From NCBI GenBank assembly GCA_039197065.1, contig JBCCUL010000001.1, forward strand, positions 186,001-250,000: 64,000 bases of DNA. The letters are read 5' to 3'. Positions 24,148 through 35,256 of the stretch are shown one piece after another. The notes under the pieces are model-generated. The model was not told the origin of the DNA and ran no database searches. It saw only the letters and a program-made list of their open reading frames with translations. Positions within the stretch are counted from its first letter, which is position 1. Each line of letters starts with the position of its first letter. This DNA is from JANQPX01 sp039197065. Its GTDB lineage: Bacteria > Pseudomonadota > Alphaproteobacteria > Geminicoccales > Geminicoccaceae. The translations under genes were made by a program, and so were the position numbers.

Positions 24148-25575
24148 CTATAGGATCGCGCCCGGATTAAGAATATTGTGTGGATCGAGGGCGTTCTTCA
24201 AGCGTCGCATCAGCTCGAGATCGATGGCAGGCTTTCTCGCCGCGAGATCATCGCGCTTCAATCGGCCGATACCGTGTTCCGCACTTATGCTGCCGCCGAG
24301 GCTTTCCACGAGATCGAAGACCGCGGTCTGGACGTCGTCCTTCATGGCTCTGAACGCGTCGCCTTCCATGATCTCCGGCTGAAGGAAATTGAAGTGGATA
24401 TTGCCATCGCCGATATGGCCGAAGGCGACGGTCCGAACACCGGGGATCGTCTTTTCGAAATGCGCTGTGCCGCGCTCGATCAGGGCAGGGACTTGGGCGA
24501 TCGGCACCGAGACGTCGTGGCGAAGGACAACGCCGGCCTGGGCAAAGGCGTCGGTGGGGTTTTCGCGGATCAGCCAAAGCGCCAGGCGCTGGCCCTCACT
24601 GGTCGCGATGGTGCCGTCGGTAACGAGACCTCGGCGCATGGCGTCCGAGAGGACGCGCTCCAGGCGCTCGCCGAGGCCATCCTCGAGAGACCAAGCGACC
24701 TCGATCAGGATATGCCAGGGTGAGGTCGAGGCGATCGGCTGGCGTCCGTCCGGCAGGTAATCGATCACGCGCTGCACCACGATGTCCCCCATCAGCTCGA
24801 AAGAGGAGATCGTGTCGCCGAGGCGTTCCCGGCAAAAGCTGAAGAGCTCGACAGCCTTCTCCGGCGATGGCACGGCGAGCCAGGCGGTGCGGGTCTCGCG
24901 CGGCTTGGGGAAGAGGCGGAGCACGGCTGCGGTGATGACGCCAAGCGTGCCTTCGGCGCCGACGAACAGCTGTTTTAGGTCATAGCCGGTATTGTCTTTG
25001 CGAAGGGCTCTGAGCCCATTCCAGACCTGCCCGTCGGCCAGCACCACCTCCAGACCGAGCACGAGATCGCGCGCCATGCCGTAGCGAAGCACGTTCACGC
25101 CGCCGGCGTTCGAGGAGAGATTGCCGCCGATCTGGCAGGTGCCTTGCGCGCCCAGTGCGAGAGGGAACAGCCGGTCATGCTCGGCCGCCGCCTCCTGCAC
25201 GCGCTCGAGCACGACGCCGGCCTCCACGGTCATGGTGTCGCCGATGGCGTCCACCTCGCGAATGCGGTTCAGCCTCGATAGGGAGATGACCGCGAGATGA
25301 CCGCTGCCATCGGGAATGCCGGCCCAGACCAGTCCGGTATTGCCGCCCTGGGGCACGATCGAGATGCGGTGCTCATGGCAGAGCTTGAGAAACGCGCTGA
25401 CCTCTTCGGTGCAGGACGGCCTGAGCAGGAGCCCGGTCCGGCCGCGGCCGATGCCCCAGGACTCCCTGGCATGGGGCGCGATCAGCTCGGGATCAGCACT
25501 CCAGCCGCGCGGGCCGGCGATCCGGTTAAGCGCATCGAGAAAACTTTCGGTCAGGAGAGGCGGCGCATCATTCAT
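24148..25575 (-). CDS. FAD-linked D-2-hydroxyacid dehydrogenase (D-2-hydroxyglutarate/D-lactate/glycolate oxidase family)
   Basis: 475 residues. The N-terminal PCMH-type FAD domain contains VPQGGNTGLVWAGIP and GTCQIGGNLSSNAGG, and the C-terminal FAD-oxidase_C domain carries the metal-binding FGHIGDGNIHFNFLQ and the final SAEHGIGRLKRD. The layout and length fit D-2-hydroxyglutarate dehydrogenase or GlcD/Dld-type enzymes, which pass electrons to quinone or ETF. It is upstream of an acyl-CoA dehydrogenase, another ETF-linked enzyme, in one operon. Confidence 0.85.
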   Translation of the reverse strand: MNDAPPLLTESFLDALNRIAGPRGWSADPELIAPHARESWGIGRGRTGLLLRPSCTEEVSAFLKLCHEHRISIVPQGGNTGLVWAGIPDGSGHLAVISLSRLNRIREVDAIGDTMTVEAGVVLERVQEAAAEHDRLFPLALGAQGTCQIGGNLSSNAGGVNVLRYGMARDLVLGLEVVLADGQVWNGLRALRKDNTGYDLKQLFVGAEGTLGVITAAVLRLFPKPRETRTAWLAVPSPEKAVELFSFCRERLGDTISSFELMGDIVVQRVIDYLPDGRQPIASTSPWHILIEVAWSLEDGLGERLERVLSDAMRRGLVTDGTIATSEGQRLALWLIRENPTDAFAQAGVVLRHDVSVPIAQVPALIERGTAHFEKTIPGVRTVAFGHIGDGNIHFNFLQPEIMEGDAFRAMKDDVQTAVFDLVESLGGSISAEHGIGRLKRDDLAARKPAIDLELMRRLKNALDPHNILNPGAIL

Positions 25576-25698
25576 AGTCTCTATCTAAGTGGCCTGACGA
25601 GGGGCGGCAATTCTTTCTCGACGGTTGGCTTAGGCCTTGGTGCGCGATGTCGCGTTTTCCGAGAGGTACTCTGTTCCTGACTTGCGGCCCGTTTCCGG

Positions 25699-25714
25699 TG
25701 TGAAGTACTTCACA
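25699..25714. promoter_or_regulatory. Perfect CRP/FNR-family consensus palindrome upstream of the peroxidase gene
   Basis: TGTGAAGTACTTCACA is a perfect 16-base palindrome and fits the TGTGA-N6-TCACA binding consensus of CRP exactly. It lies about 70 bases upstream of the haem peroxidase start and about 125 bases from the divergent hydroxyacid dehydrogenase start. Two class III cyclases in the window make a cAMP-receptor-type regulator plausible, though other FNR-family proteins could use it. Confidence 0.6.
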
Positions 25715-25784
25715 TACGAGACCCGAGTTCCTGATTATCTCATTTGAATTAGAGGTTTTCTAATCAGCATATGGATTGGTTATC

Positions 25785-27308
25785 ATGGCTCACGGTTCAA
25801 AGCATTTCGACGTTCTCGCACCCCGTTCCGCGCTCTATCAGGGCCCTTTTGGCCGGCTCTGTCCCGATCTGCCGGCCTGGAGTCCGCCGGGCGTCGCTGA
25901 AGCGGACATTGACGACTTCTTCCTCGACATCGCCAATGAGCTGATGCTGGAAGTGCCCAATGAAACACCGGGCAATTTGGCAAACCCCCAGCGAGCGGGT
26001 GAGCTCGATAGCCTGTTTGGCTCCTCCATTCCGGCGGGCTACACCTATTTCGGCCAGTTCGTCGATCATGACATCACCTTCGATCCCGCTTCGTCGCTGA
26101 TGCGCCGGAACGATCCGAACGGTCTCTTGAATTTCCGCACGCCGCGTCTCGATCTCGACAACATCTATGGCGCCGGTCCCGACGACCAGCCCTATCTTTA
26201 CAATGAAGACAAGATCACCATGGCCATCGATTTCGTTGGCGACGATCCGTTTAGGCCCGATCTGCCGCGCTACAAAGGTCGGGCGCTGATCGGCGACATG
26301 CGCAATGACGAAAATTCCATGGTCAGCCAGCTGCAGCTTGCCTTTCTGCTGGCGCACAACGAGCTCGTCCGACGTGCCAGAAACGATCTTGGCCTCGACA
26401 ATGGGGAAGCCTTCGAAGCGGCGCGCAAGACATTGCGCTGGCTCTATCAGCACATCGTCTGGAACGATTTCGTCAAGCGGATCGTGGTCAACGAGGTCTA
26501 TGACGCGGCGCTGAAGCTCGAGGAGACGCCCGACAAGCGCAAGCGCTGGACCTGCGGACTCGAGGATGTCTACAGCTGGAAACATCAGCCCTTCATGCCA
26601 GTCGAATTTTCGGTGGCTGCTTACCGCTTCGGCCATTCGATGGTGCGCAACGCCTATCAAACGAACTTTCCAGTTCGGGGCATCAACGAGTTCGCACCAA
26701 TCTTCGACAACTCAGCGGCGGGCGATCCCGACGATCTCCGAGGCTTCCGCCCAATCAAGCCGGAAAACATGATCCAGTGGGATTGGTTCCTGCCGATGGG
26801 ATCAATCGATCCTGTCAGATTTCCGCAGATGGCGCGCAAGATCGACACCAAGCTCGCCAACGCGCTCGCCTTCCTGCATGAAGGCGCACCCGGTGATCCG
26901 ATGAACGTTCTGGCCTTCCGCAATCTTAAGCGCGGGTGGACCTTCGGCCTGCCATCCGGCACGGACATGGCGAAGAAGTGGTGCCTCAACCCTCTGAAAC
27001 TGCAGGAAGGCGAGCCGGATTCGCTCTGGTACTACATCCTGCGCGAGGCTCAGGGCAATGGCGGCGCTACCATGGGGAGGGTCGGCTCGGTGATCGTCTC
27101 TTCGGTCTTCGCCGGCCTCTTGAAGGGGGATCCGAATTCCTGGATCAACGTCCAGCCCGACTGGAAGCCGGCTGACGATCCGCTGCTTCACGATGGCGAT
27201 GACAATATGGACGAAACCGACGGATCTTGGAAGTTGGCCTCCATCATCCGCATCGCCGGCATAAAGGCAGATGGCATCGGTATCGATCCGGAACTGGACC
27301 GCGACTAA
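25785..27308 (+). CDS. Animal-type haem peroxidase family protein
   Basis: 507 residues from the ATG at 25785 (a TTG nine bases earlier is weaker). It carries the peroxidase-cyclooxygenase superfamily haem motifs: distal YFGQFVDHDITFD (Q91, D94, H95, as in myeloperoxidase), the GDMRNDENSM segment with the conserved Arg and Glu, and the proximal-histidine motif AYRFGHSMVRNAY. Bacterial members oxidise halides or lipids, but the substrate here is unknown. No signal peptide is visible. Preceded by a CRP-type palindrome. The last 4 bases overlap the stop of the opposite-strand oxidoreductase gene. Confidence 0.87.
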   Translation: MAHGSKHFDVLAPRSALYQGPFGRLCPDLPAWSPPGVAEADIDDFFLDIANELMLEVPNETPGNLANPQRAGELDSLFGSSIPAGYTYFGQFVDHDITFDPASSLMRRNDPNGLLNFRTPRLDLDNIYGAGPDDQPYLYNEDKITMAIDFVGDDPFRPDLPRYKGRALIGDMRNDENSMVSQLQLAFLLAHNELVRRARNDLGLDNGEAFEAARKTLRWLYQHIVWNDFVKRIVVNEVYDAALKLEETPDKRKRWTCGLEDVYSWKHQPFMPVEFSVAAYRFGHSMVRNAYQTNFPVRGINEFAPIFDNSAAGDPDDLRGFRPIKPENMIQWDWFLPMGSIDPVRFPQMARKIDTKLANALAFLHEGAPGDPMNVLAFRNLKRGWTFGLPSGTDMAKKWCLNPLKLQEGEPDSLWYYILREAQGNGGATMGRVGSVIVSSVFAGLLKGDPNSWINVQPDWKPADDPLLHDGDDNMDETDGSWKLASIIRIAGIKADGIGIDPELDRD

Positions 27309-28459
27309 ACGCGGTCGATCACCGCTTCGACGTCGGTCCAGCACTTATCGGCGTCGGAGCGGATCGCCGCGTCCACCACCTCGGCGATCTGCCAGGCGCT
27401 CCTAAAATCCGGATCCAACGGCGTCCCCTTGGCGATGCCGTCGATGAGGTGGGCGACCTCGATGATCTTGAGGTCGTTGAAACCGAGGCCATGGCCGGGC
27501 GCCGGGCAGAACTTGTCATAAGGCGGGTGCGTTGGGCCGGTCAGGATGGTCTTGAATCCGTCCCTGGACGGGTCGTCCCCGAAGCGAAACAGGCGAAGCT
27601 CGTTCATGCGTTCCTGATCGAAAGTGAGCGTGCCTTTGGAGCCGGTGATCTCGAAAGCGAGATGCATCTTTCGGCCGGCGGCGACCGCACTCGCCTCGAT
27701 CGTGCCGGTCGAACCGGACTTGAAACGCAGCAGCATCTGTGCCTGGTCGTCTACGTCCACGGGCGCTGTCTTCCCGGATCCGTCCGGCAGGGGGCGCTGC
27801 CCCACGACGATTTTGAGCATGGCCTGAACCGCATCGATCTCGCCGACCAGACGCCTCGCCAGACTGATGATGTGCGAGCCTAGGTCGGCGACAACGCCGG
27901 CGCCCGCCTTTGCCTTCGATGAACGCCAGCTATAGGGCGCGTTCGGATCGGCGAGATAATCCTCGAAATGCGCGCCGCGGAAATGGATGATCTCGCCGAT
28001 GTCGCCGCTCTCGATGATGTCTTTGGCAAGACGGATGGCCGGATTGTGCAAATAGTTGTAGCCGACCAGGGTTCTGACCCCGGCGGCCTCCGCGGCGCGC
28101 GTCATCGCACCAGCACCTTCGGCATTGAGGGCAAGCGGCTTTTCGCAATAGACATGCTTGCCTGCGGCGATCGCGACCTCAGCCATTTCCTGATGCAAAA
28201 AATTCGGGGAGGTGATGGCGACGATGTCGACGGACGGATCGGTGACCAGATCCCGCCAGTCATCGGTGGCGCGCGCAAACCCGAAAGCGTCGGCGGCTTG
28301 CCGAGCGTGCTTCTGGTCGATATCGGCGAGTACGGCGAGATCGAGCTTCGGCAGATGACCGAACACCGCCGGTGCCGCACGAAAAGCGAGGGCGTGGCAT
28401 CTACCCATGAAGCCGGTGCCGATCAGACCGACACCGAGCGATCGCGTCTTCGCGTTCAT
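27305..28459 (-). CDS. Gfo/Idh/MocA-family oxidoreductase
   Basis: 384 residues. N-terminal Rossmann domain (VGLIGTGFMGRCHALAF, residues 10-26) and the family-defining EKPL motif in GKHVYCEKPLALN. The C-terminal alpha/beta domain follows from about residue 140, with the GYNYLHNP and GSHIISLARRL histidine-bearing segments. Members interconvert sugars, inositols and related cyclitols with NAD(P). No transporter or kinase lies beside it, so the substrate is open. It overlaps the peroxidase gene tail-to-tail by 4 bases. Confidence 0.88.
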   Translation of the reverse strand: MNAKTRSLGVGLIGTGFMGRCHALAFRAAPAVFGHLPKLDLAVLADIDQKHARQAADAFGFARATDDWRDLVTDPSVDIVAITSPNFLHQEMAEVAIAAGKHVYCEKPLALNAEGAGAMTRAAEAAGVRTLVGYNYLHNPAIRLAKDIIESGDIGEIIHFRGAHFEDYLADPNAPYSWRSSKAKAGAGVVADLGSHIISLARRLVGEIDAVQAMLKIVVGQRPLPDGSGKTAPVDVDDQAQMLLRFKSGSTGTIEASAVAAGRKMHLAFEITGSKGTLTFDQERMNELRLFRFGDDPSRDGFKTILTGPTHPPYDKFCPAPGHGLGFNDLKIIEVAHLIDGIAKGTPLDPDFRSAWQIAEVVDAAIRSDADKCWTDVEAVIDRV

Positions 28460-28837
28460 TCGTTTTTTCTCCCGCTCGAATGCACCTGTTGCAAAGGTGC
28501 GGTGTCATGACAGCGATCGGCGCGCATGCCGACATGAACCGACATAAGCGAGAACCGCCTCGCCGATCAATCCACACATGCCTTACCGCGCCAGCCGATG
28601 ATCGCTGCGTGAGTGTTTGGGATTTCGACTATGGAGAGAGTGTCAGTGATCTTTCTACCATGAATATAAGCTCACAGTGAAACAACAGTGATTTTCTGAG
28701 TTTTCTTCGCGCGCTTGAGGCTTCCAATCATCGTCTGGCTTGTCAGCCGTGCCGTCTTCTTCTAGGTTGCGCGCGCTCCGCCGCCCCTTGGGGTTCATTC
28801 ACTGCGGGGTCCGATCTGCTCAAAGGGACGTAATAAG
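28460..28837. other. 378-base divergent intergenic region upstream of hppA
   Basis: The gap separates the oxidoreductase gene (leftward) and hppA (rightward). AT-rich tracts at about 28650-28720 probably hold the hppA promoter. AAAGGGA about 10 bases before the hppA ATG is the ribosome binding site. I see no structured RNA, repeat or credible small gene here. Confidence 0.5.
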
Positions 28838-30924
<2,087 letters not shown>

Positions 30925-30928
<4 letters not shown>

Positions 30929-30990
30929 CCGTACGACGGTCAGCGTTTACGGAAAAGGGGAGCTCTTTGGCTCCCCTTTTTTCTTTTGAT
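30925..30990 (+). terminator. Tandem hairpins and intrinsic terminator after hppA
   Basis: Two stem-loops follow the hppA stop. The first, CTGACCGT-acg-ACGGTCAG (30925-30943), overlaps the stop codon. The second (30953-30980) has an 11-base-pair stem AAAAGGGGAGC/GCTCCCCTTTT with a 6-base loop, followed by TTTTCTTTT, a textbook Rho-independent terminator. Confidence 0.93.
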
Positions 30991-31258
30991 GGGCATATCA
31001 GTGAGATGTTTGCCTATGCTCGTTAAGCATCCTCCGTTCAACATGACGTGGGATGACGCATTCTGTTCCGCTACGGCTGCTCTCGCCTTCGGAAGCCAAA
31101 GCTAGACCAGATCCCGATATGACGAACTTGGACCACAATCTCCAACATATTGATTTGAAAGATTTCTCAGATCTTGATGTGGATCCACCTAATCGGGATA
31201 CGCTTCAGCGCCCATTCGTGCTTTTGCCAAAAGCGGCCTTCCGTGCAGAATGCCACGG
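30991..31258. other. Gap between the hppA terminator and a decayed gene
   Basis: AT-richer than the surroundings. I find no convincing coding sequence: short frames are present but show no family features and poor codon choice. The region may be the 3' untranslated end of the convergent surface-antigen-like gene, or remnant DNA. Confidence 0.4.
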
Positions 31259-31897
31259 TCAGTCAGACTCTGTCGGCCTCCAGATGCCATCATGTTGACG
31301 GCAAGCGACACCGTCGGTCTTTGCTCCCCTGGTTTCCAAGACATAGTCGCGGCAATATTGACCAGCGCTGTTTCGCCAGGTCTCGATTGGCGTCACACGC
31401 ACTTGGTGTCCGGCTGTGACAACTTTGGTCAATGCCTCGTCGCTCCGGTTATGCTCCAAGGCAGGCTGGATGATTGCAGCCACTTCAGGATCCGGCGAGG
31501 CTTGCCAGCTATCGCCATTGCCGACTGCAACCAACTCGTAGACTTTGGCCTCCTTGCGCCGCCGTTCGTGCTCGTATCGCACATAATGGCCTACGGCGGG
31601 GGCATAGTACCAACGTTTGGTCTCCAGCCAGCGCATCGACCTGCTATTGCTCTTTCTCGAGCATTCGATCGGGAAGCTATCATAGACGCGCGCCTTAGTA
31701 TGAAGGCGAACCGCCTCGTCGACACTGCATGACCAGGCGCGTCGACGTCCCTTGCTTTCGCCCGTCGCCTTGATCAACGACCGCTTCTCGGTGAAGCGCA
31801 CCGAAGCGCCTGCTCTCAGGGGCCAGAGGCTATCTGGAAGGGCCGTGATGGTTGATTCCGACGTCAGTTTCCTGGTGGCCCTATGTAAAGGTGGCAT
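31259..31897 (-). CDS. Surface-antigen-like protein, probably 5'-degraded
   Basis: 212 residues from the only ATG. The C-terminal part (165-208; GQYCRDYV...GVACRQHDGIWRP) resembles the 17-kDa surface antigen / RT0821 family tail, with its paired cysteines. The middle (RWYYAPAVGHYVRYE) resembles a beta-rich envelope domain. The same frame stays open for about 24 codons upstream of the ATG (RITWKIGRKGTTEIRH) with protein-like character and then meets a TGA at about 31970. No signal peptide is found. An envelope protein would be expected to have one, so the 5' end has probably been lost to a frameshift or stop. Confidence 0.45.
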   Translation of the reverse strand: MPPLHRATRKLTSESTITALPDSLWPLRAGASVRFTEKRSLIKATGESKGRRRAWSCSVDEAVRLHTKARVYDSFPIECSRKSNSRSMRWLETKRWYYAPAVGHYVRYEHERRRKEAKVYELVAVGNGDSWQASPDPEVAAIIQPALEHNRSDEALTKVVTAGHQVRVTPIETWRNSAGQYCRDYVLETRGAKTDGVACRQHDGIWRPTESD

Positions 31898-32303
31898 GGC
31901 CGGGTTGCGGTGCCGAATTTCGGTGGTGCCCTTGCGCCCGATTTTCCAGGTGATCCTGTCGTCATCGACTCATAAATTCTTTGTCATGTATTGCTCGGCT
32001 CGGCTCGGACGATTGACGGCGAGTTCTCCATCCGATCCTGGGCTGTTCCAGCCGCTTCCGGTCATCTCAAGCAACTGGAAGAGCTATCTAAGCGTCGGCT
32101 TTCCGTCCCATTTCGGCCACGGGGGGTCTGCCGCTGGCATCGCCGGGCCAACCTTGAACGCCAGCAACGGTCGATCCGGCCCTTCGCCAAAGGAAAGCTG
32201 GATATTGACCCGACGCTTCACTCCCCCTTAACGTCCTCGCCGAAGCGGCAGTCGACCATCTCGCGGTGCGAGCGCCGCTTTTCTCGTTGCGGGGAGGCGC
32301 GTC
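31898..32303. other. 406-base region upstream of the mgsA-like gene, with possible pseudogene remains
   Basis: The minus strand here carries further short open stretches in the same frame as the surface-antigen-like gene, interrupted by TGA (about 31970) and TAG (about 32085). They may be the decayed 5' end of that gene. The right end holds the promoter of the mgsA-like gene and its GGGGAGG ribosome binding site. No structured RNA recognised. Confidence 0.35.
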
Positions 32304-33215
32304 ATGTGCGGAATCGTCGGGCTGTATCTCAAGAAACCGTCACTGGAGCCGGAGCTTGGCCGGCTGTTCACGCCGATGCTGATCGAAATGAGCGATCGTG
32401 GGCCGGACAGCGCCGGCATCGCCATCTATCAGGAGCCGGTGGAGGATGAAGAAACGATCAAGCTCACCCTCTTTCACCCCGATGATGAGTTCTACTGGGA
32501 TATGCTGGTGCAATTCCTCGACGAGGAACTGCAACTCAGCGCCACCATCGATGACATCGCATCCCACGCAGTCCTGATCAGCGACGGCGATCCCGACCTG
32601 CTGACCAGTGCTATCGAAGGCTTCGATGCCGACATCCAGATCATGAGCATCGGCCGCGTGATCGAGATCTATAAGGAAGCAGGCCTGCCAGCGGCAGTCG
32701 CTGAACGCTTCGAGCTCTCGGCGATGGGCGGCAGCCATGTCATCGGTCACACCCGCATGGCGACCGAAAGTGCGGTGACCACCGCAGGCTCACATCCCTT
32801 TTCCACCGGCCTCGATCTCTGCCTCGTGCATAATGGCTCCCTCTCGAACCACAATTGGCTGCGCGGCGAAATCGAACGGCGCTACGGCATCACCTGTCGC
32901 ACCGAGAACGACACCGAAGTCGCCGCCGCCTATATGACCGCGAAACTGCTGGAAGGTCGGACCCTCCACCAGGCCCTCGAAGACTCGATCGATGATCTGG
33001 ATGGCTTCTATACGTTTTGTGTGGGCACGGCTGACGGCCTTGCCGTCCTGCGCGATCCCATCGCCTGCAAGCCGGCCATCCTCGCCGAGACCGACGATTG
33101 GGTCGCCATGGCGTCCGAATACAGGGCGCTGGCCAGTCTCCCCGGCGTCGGCGACGCCAAGGTCTGGGAGCCGGAACCGGCCACCGTCTACAGCTGGGGC
33201 AGGGAGGCCGCCTAA
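32304..33215 (+). CDS. mgsA: Class II glutamine amidotransferase subunit, MgsA/GlxB-like
   Basis: 303 residues with the N-terminal nucleophile Cys2 in MCGIVGLY, the GHTRMATES arginine motif and the HNGSLSNH oxyanion motif of class II amidotransferases. This small stand-alone glutaminase is one of three proteins that together match a split glutamate synthase. In the N-methylglutamate pathway (MgsABC) the complex makes N-methylglutamate from glutamate and methylamine. In rhizobia the equivalent set is called GlxBCD. Start supported by GGGGAGG. The next gene overlaps by one base (TAATG). Confidence 0.82.
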   Translation: MCGIVGLYLKKPSLEPELGRLFTPMLIEMSDRGPDSAGIAIYQEPVEDEETIKLTLFHPDDEFYWDMLVQFLDEELQLSATIDDIASHAVLISDGDPDLLTSAIEGFDADIQIMSIGRVIEIYKEAGLPAAVAERFELSAMGGSHVIGHTRMATESAVTTAGSHPFSTGLDLCLVHNGSLSNHNWLRGEIERRYGITCRTENDTEVAAAYMTAKLLEGRTLHQALEDSIDDLDGFYTFCVGTADGLAVLRDPIACKPAILAETDDWVAMASEYRALASLPGVGDAKVWEPEPATVYSWGREAA

Positions 33216-33907
33216 TGTCGAACGTCGACATCGTTGACTTGGCGGAGCTTGAATTGCGGGAGGTTAACGCAAAGCTCCAGCAGCATAATGGCACGGATGG
33301 AACTGCGCACTTCCGCGTCATGAATCCCAACGGCGCGCACGCCGTCGCCTGTGGGTTGGACGCTCCCGTGATCGTCGAGATCGATGGTCATACCGGTTAT
33401 TACGCCGCCGGCATGAACAAGACAGCCGAGGTCATCATCCTCGGCAATGCCGGCCCCGGCGTCGCCGAGAACATGATGTCCGGTACGGTTCGGGTAGAGG
33501 GCGATGCCTCTCAATATGCCGGCGCTTCCGGGCACGGAGGTCTTCTTGTCATCGAAGGGAACGCTTCCTCCCGTTGCGGCATCTCGATGAAGGGCATCGA
33601 CATCGTGGTGAAGGGCGACATCGGCCATATGAGCGCCTTCATGGCCCAGGCCGGTCGTCTCGTCGTGCTCGGCGATGTCGGCGCTGATTTCGGCGACAGT
33701 CTCTATGAAGCGCGTCTTTTCGTGCGCGGTAAGGTCAAGAGCCTGGGCGCCGACTGTATCGAGAAGGATATGGGTGACGAGCATCGGGACGAACTGTCCG
33801 AAGTTCTGGCGAGAGCAGAGGTCGACGCCGATCCTGCGGATTTCAAACGTTACGGCTCAGCGCGACAACTTTACAACTTTCACATCGACAATGTCGGAGC
33901 CTATTGA
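33215..33907 (+). CDS. mgsB: Glutamate synthase GXGXG-domain subunit, MgsB/GlxC-like
   Basis: 230 residues. A right-handed beta-helix of G-x-x-G-x-G type (ILGNAGPGVAENMMSG, YAGASGHGGLLVIEG, MSAFMAQAGRLVVLGDVGADFGDSLYEA) corresponds to the C-terminal structural domain of glutamate synthase. As in MgsB it forms the middle subunit. The ATG overlaps the preceding stop; an upstream in-frame extension from 33098 lies inside mgsA and is not used. The stop overlaps the next ATG by one base. Confidence 0.83.
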   Translation: MSNVDIVDLAELELREVNAKLQQHNGTDGTAHFRVMNPNGAHAVACGLDAPVIVEIDGHTGYYAAGMNKTAEVIILGNAGPGVAENMMSGTVRVEGDASQYAGASGHGGLLVIEGNASSRCGISMKGIDIVVKGDIGHMSAFMAQAGRLVVLGDVGADFGDSLYEARLFVRGKVKSLGADCIEKDMGDEHRDELSEVLARAEVDADPADFKRYGSARQLYNFHIDNVGAY

Positions 33908-35232
33908 TGGCCGGCCCTGATCGCACACCGAAGACAATGCCGCGTCGCGCTGCGACATTCGACGACTACACGCTTTCCGAAATCCGCCGAGCGGCCGCCA
34001 CAGGCATCTACGACATCCGCGGCGGCGGCGCCAAGCGGCGCGTCCCCTGCTTTGACGATCTCGTCTTCCTCGGTGCTTCCATGTCCCGCTATCCGCTTGA
34101 AGGCTATCGCGAGAAATGTGAGACGAGCGTGGTCCTCGGTGACCGCTTCGCGAAGAAACCGATCGAGCTGGACATTCCGATCACCATCGCCGGCATGTCC
34201 TTCGGCTCGCTGTCCGCTCAGGCGAAGGAAGCGCTCGGCCGCGGTGCGAGTGCCATGGGCACGTCGACGACCACGGGTGATGGCGGCATGACGCCTGAGG
34301 AGCGCGAGCATTCGGAAAAGCTCGTCTATCAGCTTCTCCCGTCCCGTTACGGCATGAACCCTGATGATCTTCGCAAAGCCGACGCGATCGAGGTGGTGGT
34401 CGGGCAGGGCGCCAAGCCCGGCGGTGGCGGCATGCTGCTCGGCCAGAAGATCAATGAGCGTGTCGCCGACATGCGGACGCTTCCCCAAGGCGTCGACCAG
34501 CGCTCCGCCTGCCGTCACCCGGACTGGACCGGACCCGACGACCTCGCCATCAAGATCACCGAACTTCGTGAGATTACCGCCTGGGAAAAGCCGGTTTACG
34601 TCAAAGTCGGTGCTGCCCGCCCCTATTATGACACGGCACTTTCGGTGAAAGCCGGTGCCGATGTCGTCGTGGTCGACGGCATGCAGGGTGGGACAGCCGC
34701 CACCCAGGACGTGTTCATCGAGCATGTCGGCATTCCCACACTCCCGGCAGTCAAGGAAGCCGTCCGCGCACTCAAGGAGCTGGATATGCACCGAAAGGTG
34801 CAGCTGGTCGTTTCCGGCGGCATTCGAAGCGGCGCCGACGTCGCCAAGGCTCTCGCCATGGGGGCGGATGCGGTCTCCATCGGCACCGCCGCCCTGGTCG
34901 CTCTCGGCGACAATGACCCATTGTGGGAGGACGACTATCAGGCGCTTGGGACGACGGCCGGCGCCTATGATGACTGGCATGAGGGCCGGGATCCGGCCGG
35001 CATCACCACACAAGACCCGGAGCTTGCGAAACGGCTGGACCCGGTGAAGGCTGGCCACCGCCTTGCCAACTATCTCGGCGTGATGGCGCTCGAACTCCAG
35101 ACCCTGGCGCGCGCCAACGGCAAGAGCCATGTGCGCAATCTCGAGCCCGAGGATCTGGCGGCGCTGACCGTCGAGGCCGCCGCCATGGCCGGCGTACCGC
35201 TCGCCGGGACGACATGGGTACCCGGGGCGTAA
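33907..35232 (+). CDS. mgsC: Glutamate synthase FMN-domain subunit, MgsC/GlxD-like
   Basis: 441 residues. It matches the FMN/Fe-S barrel domain of glutamate synthase: GMSFGSLSAQAKEALGRGA, KPGGGGMLLGQKI, DGMQGGTAATQDVFIEH and the FMN-phosphate-binding GGIRSGADVAKALAMGADAVSIG. It would combine the ammonia or methylamine supplied with 2-oxoglutarate/glutamate. Start is the ATG overlapping the mgsB stop. The three subunits are tightly coupled and stoichiometric expression is likely. Confidence 0.84.
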   Translation: MAGPDRTPKTMPRRAATFDDYTLSEIRRAAATGIYDIRGGGAKRRVPCFDDLVFLGASMSRYPLEGYREKCETSVVLGDRFAKKPIELDIPITIAGMSFGSLSAQAKEALGRGASAMGTSTTTGDGGMTPEEREHSEKLVYQLLPSRYGMNPDDLRKADAIEVVVGQGAKPGGGGMLLGQKINERVADMRTLPQGVDQRSACRHPDWTGPDDLAIKITELREITAWEKPVYVKVGAARPYYDTALSVKAGADVVVVDGMQGGTAATQDVFIEHVGIPTLPAVKEAVRALKELDMHRKVQLVVSGGIRSGADVAKALAMGADAVSIGTAALVALGDNDPLWEDDYQALGTTAGAYDDWHEGRDPAGITTQDPELAKRLDPVKAGHRLANYLGVMALELQTLARANGKSHVRNLEPEDLAALTVEAAAMAGVPLAGTTWVPGA

Positions 35233-35256
35233 CCCAAGCGCGCAGGTCCGGCGACC

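Noticed and set aside
31053..31298. Small forward gene after hppA
   Set aside because: No ribosome binding site, atypical codon use and no recognisable features; it overlaps the 3' end of a better-supported reverse-strand gene.
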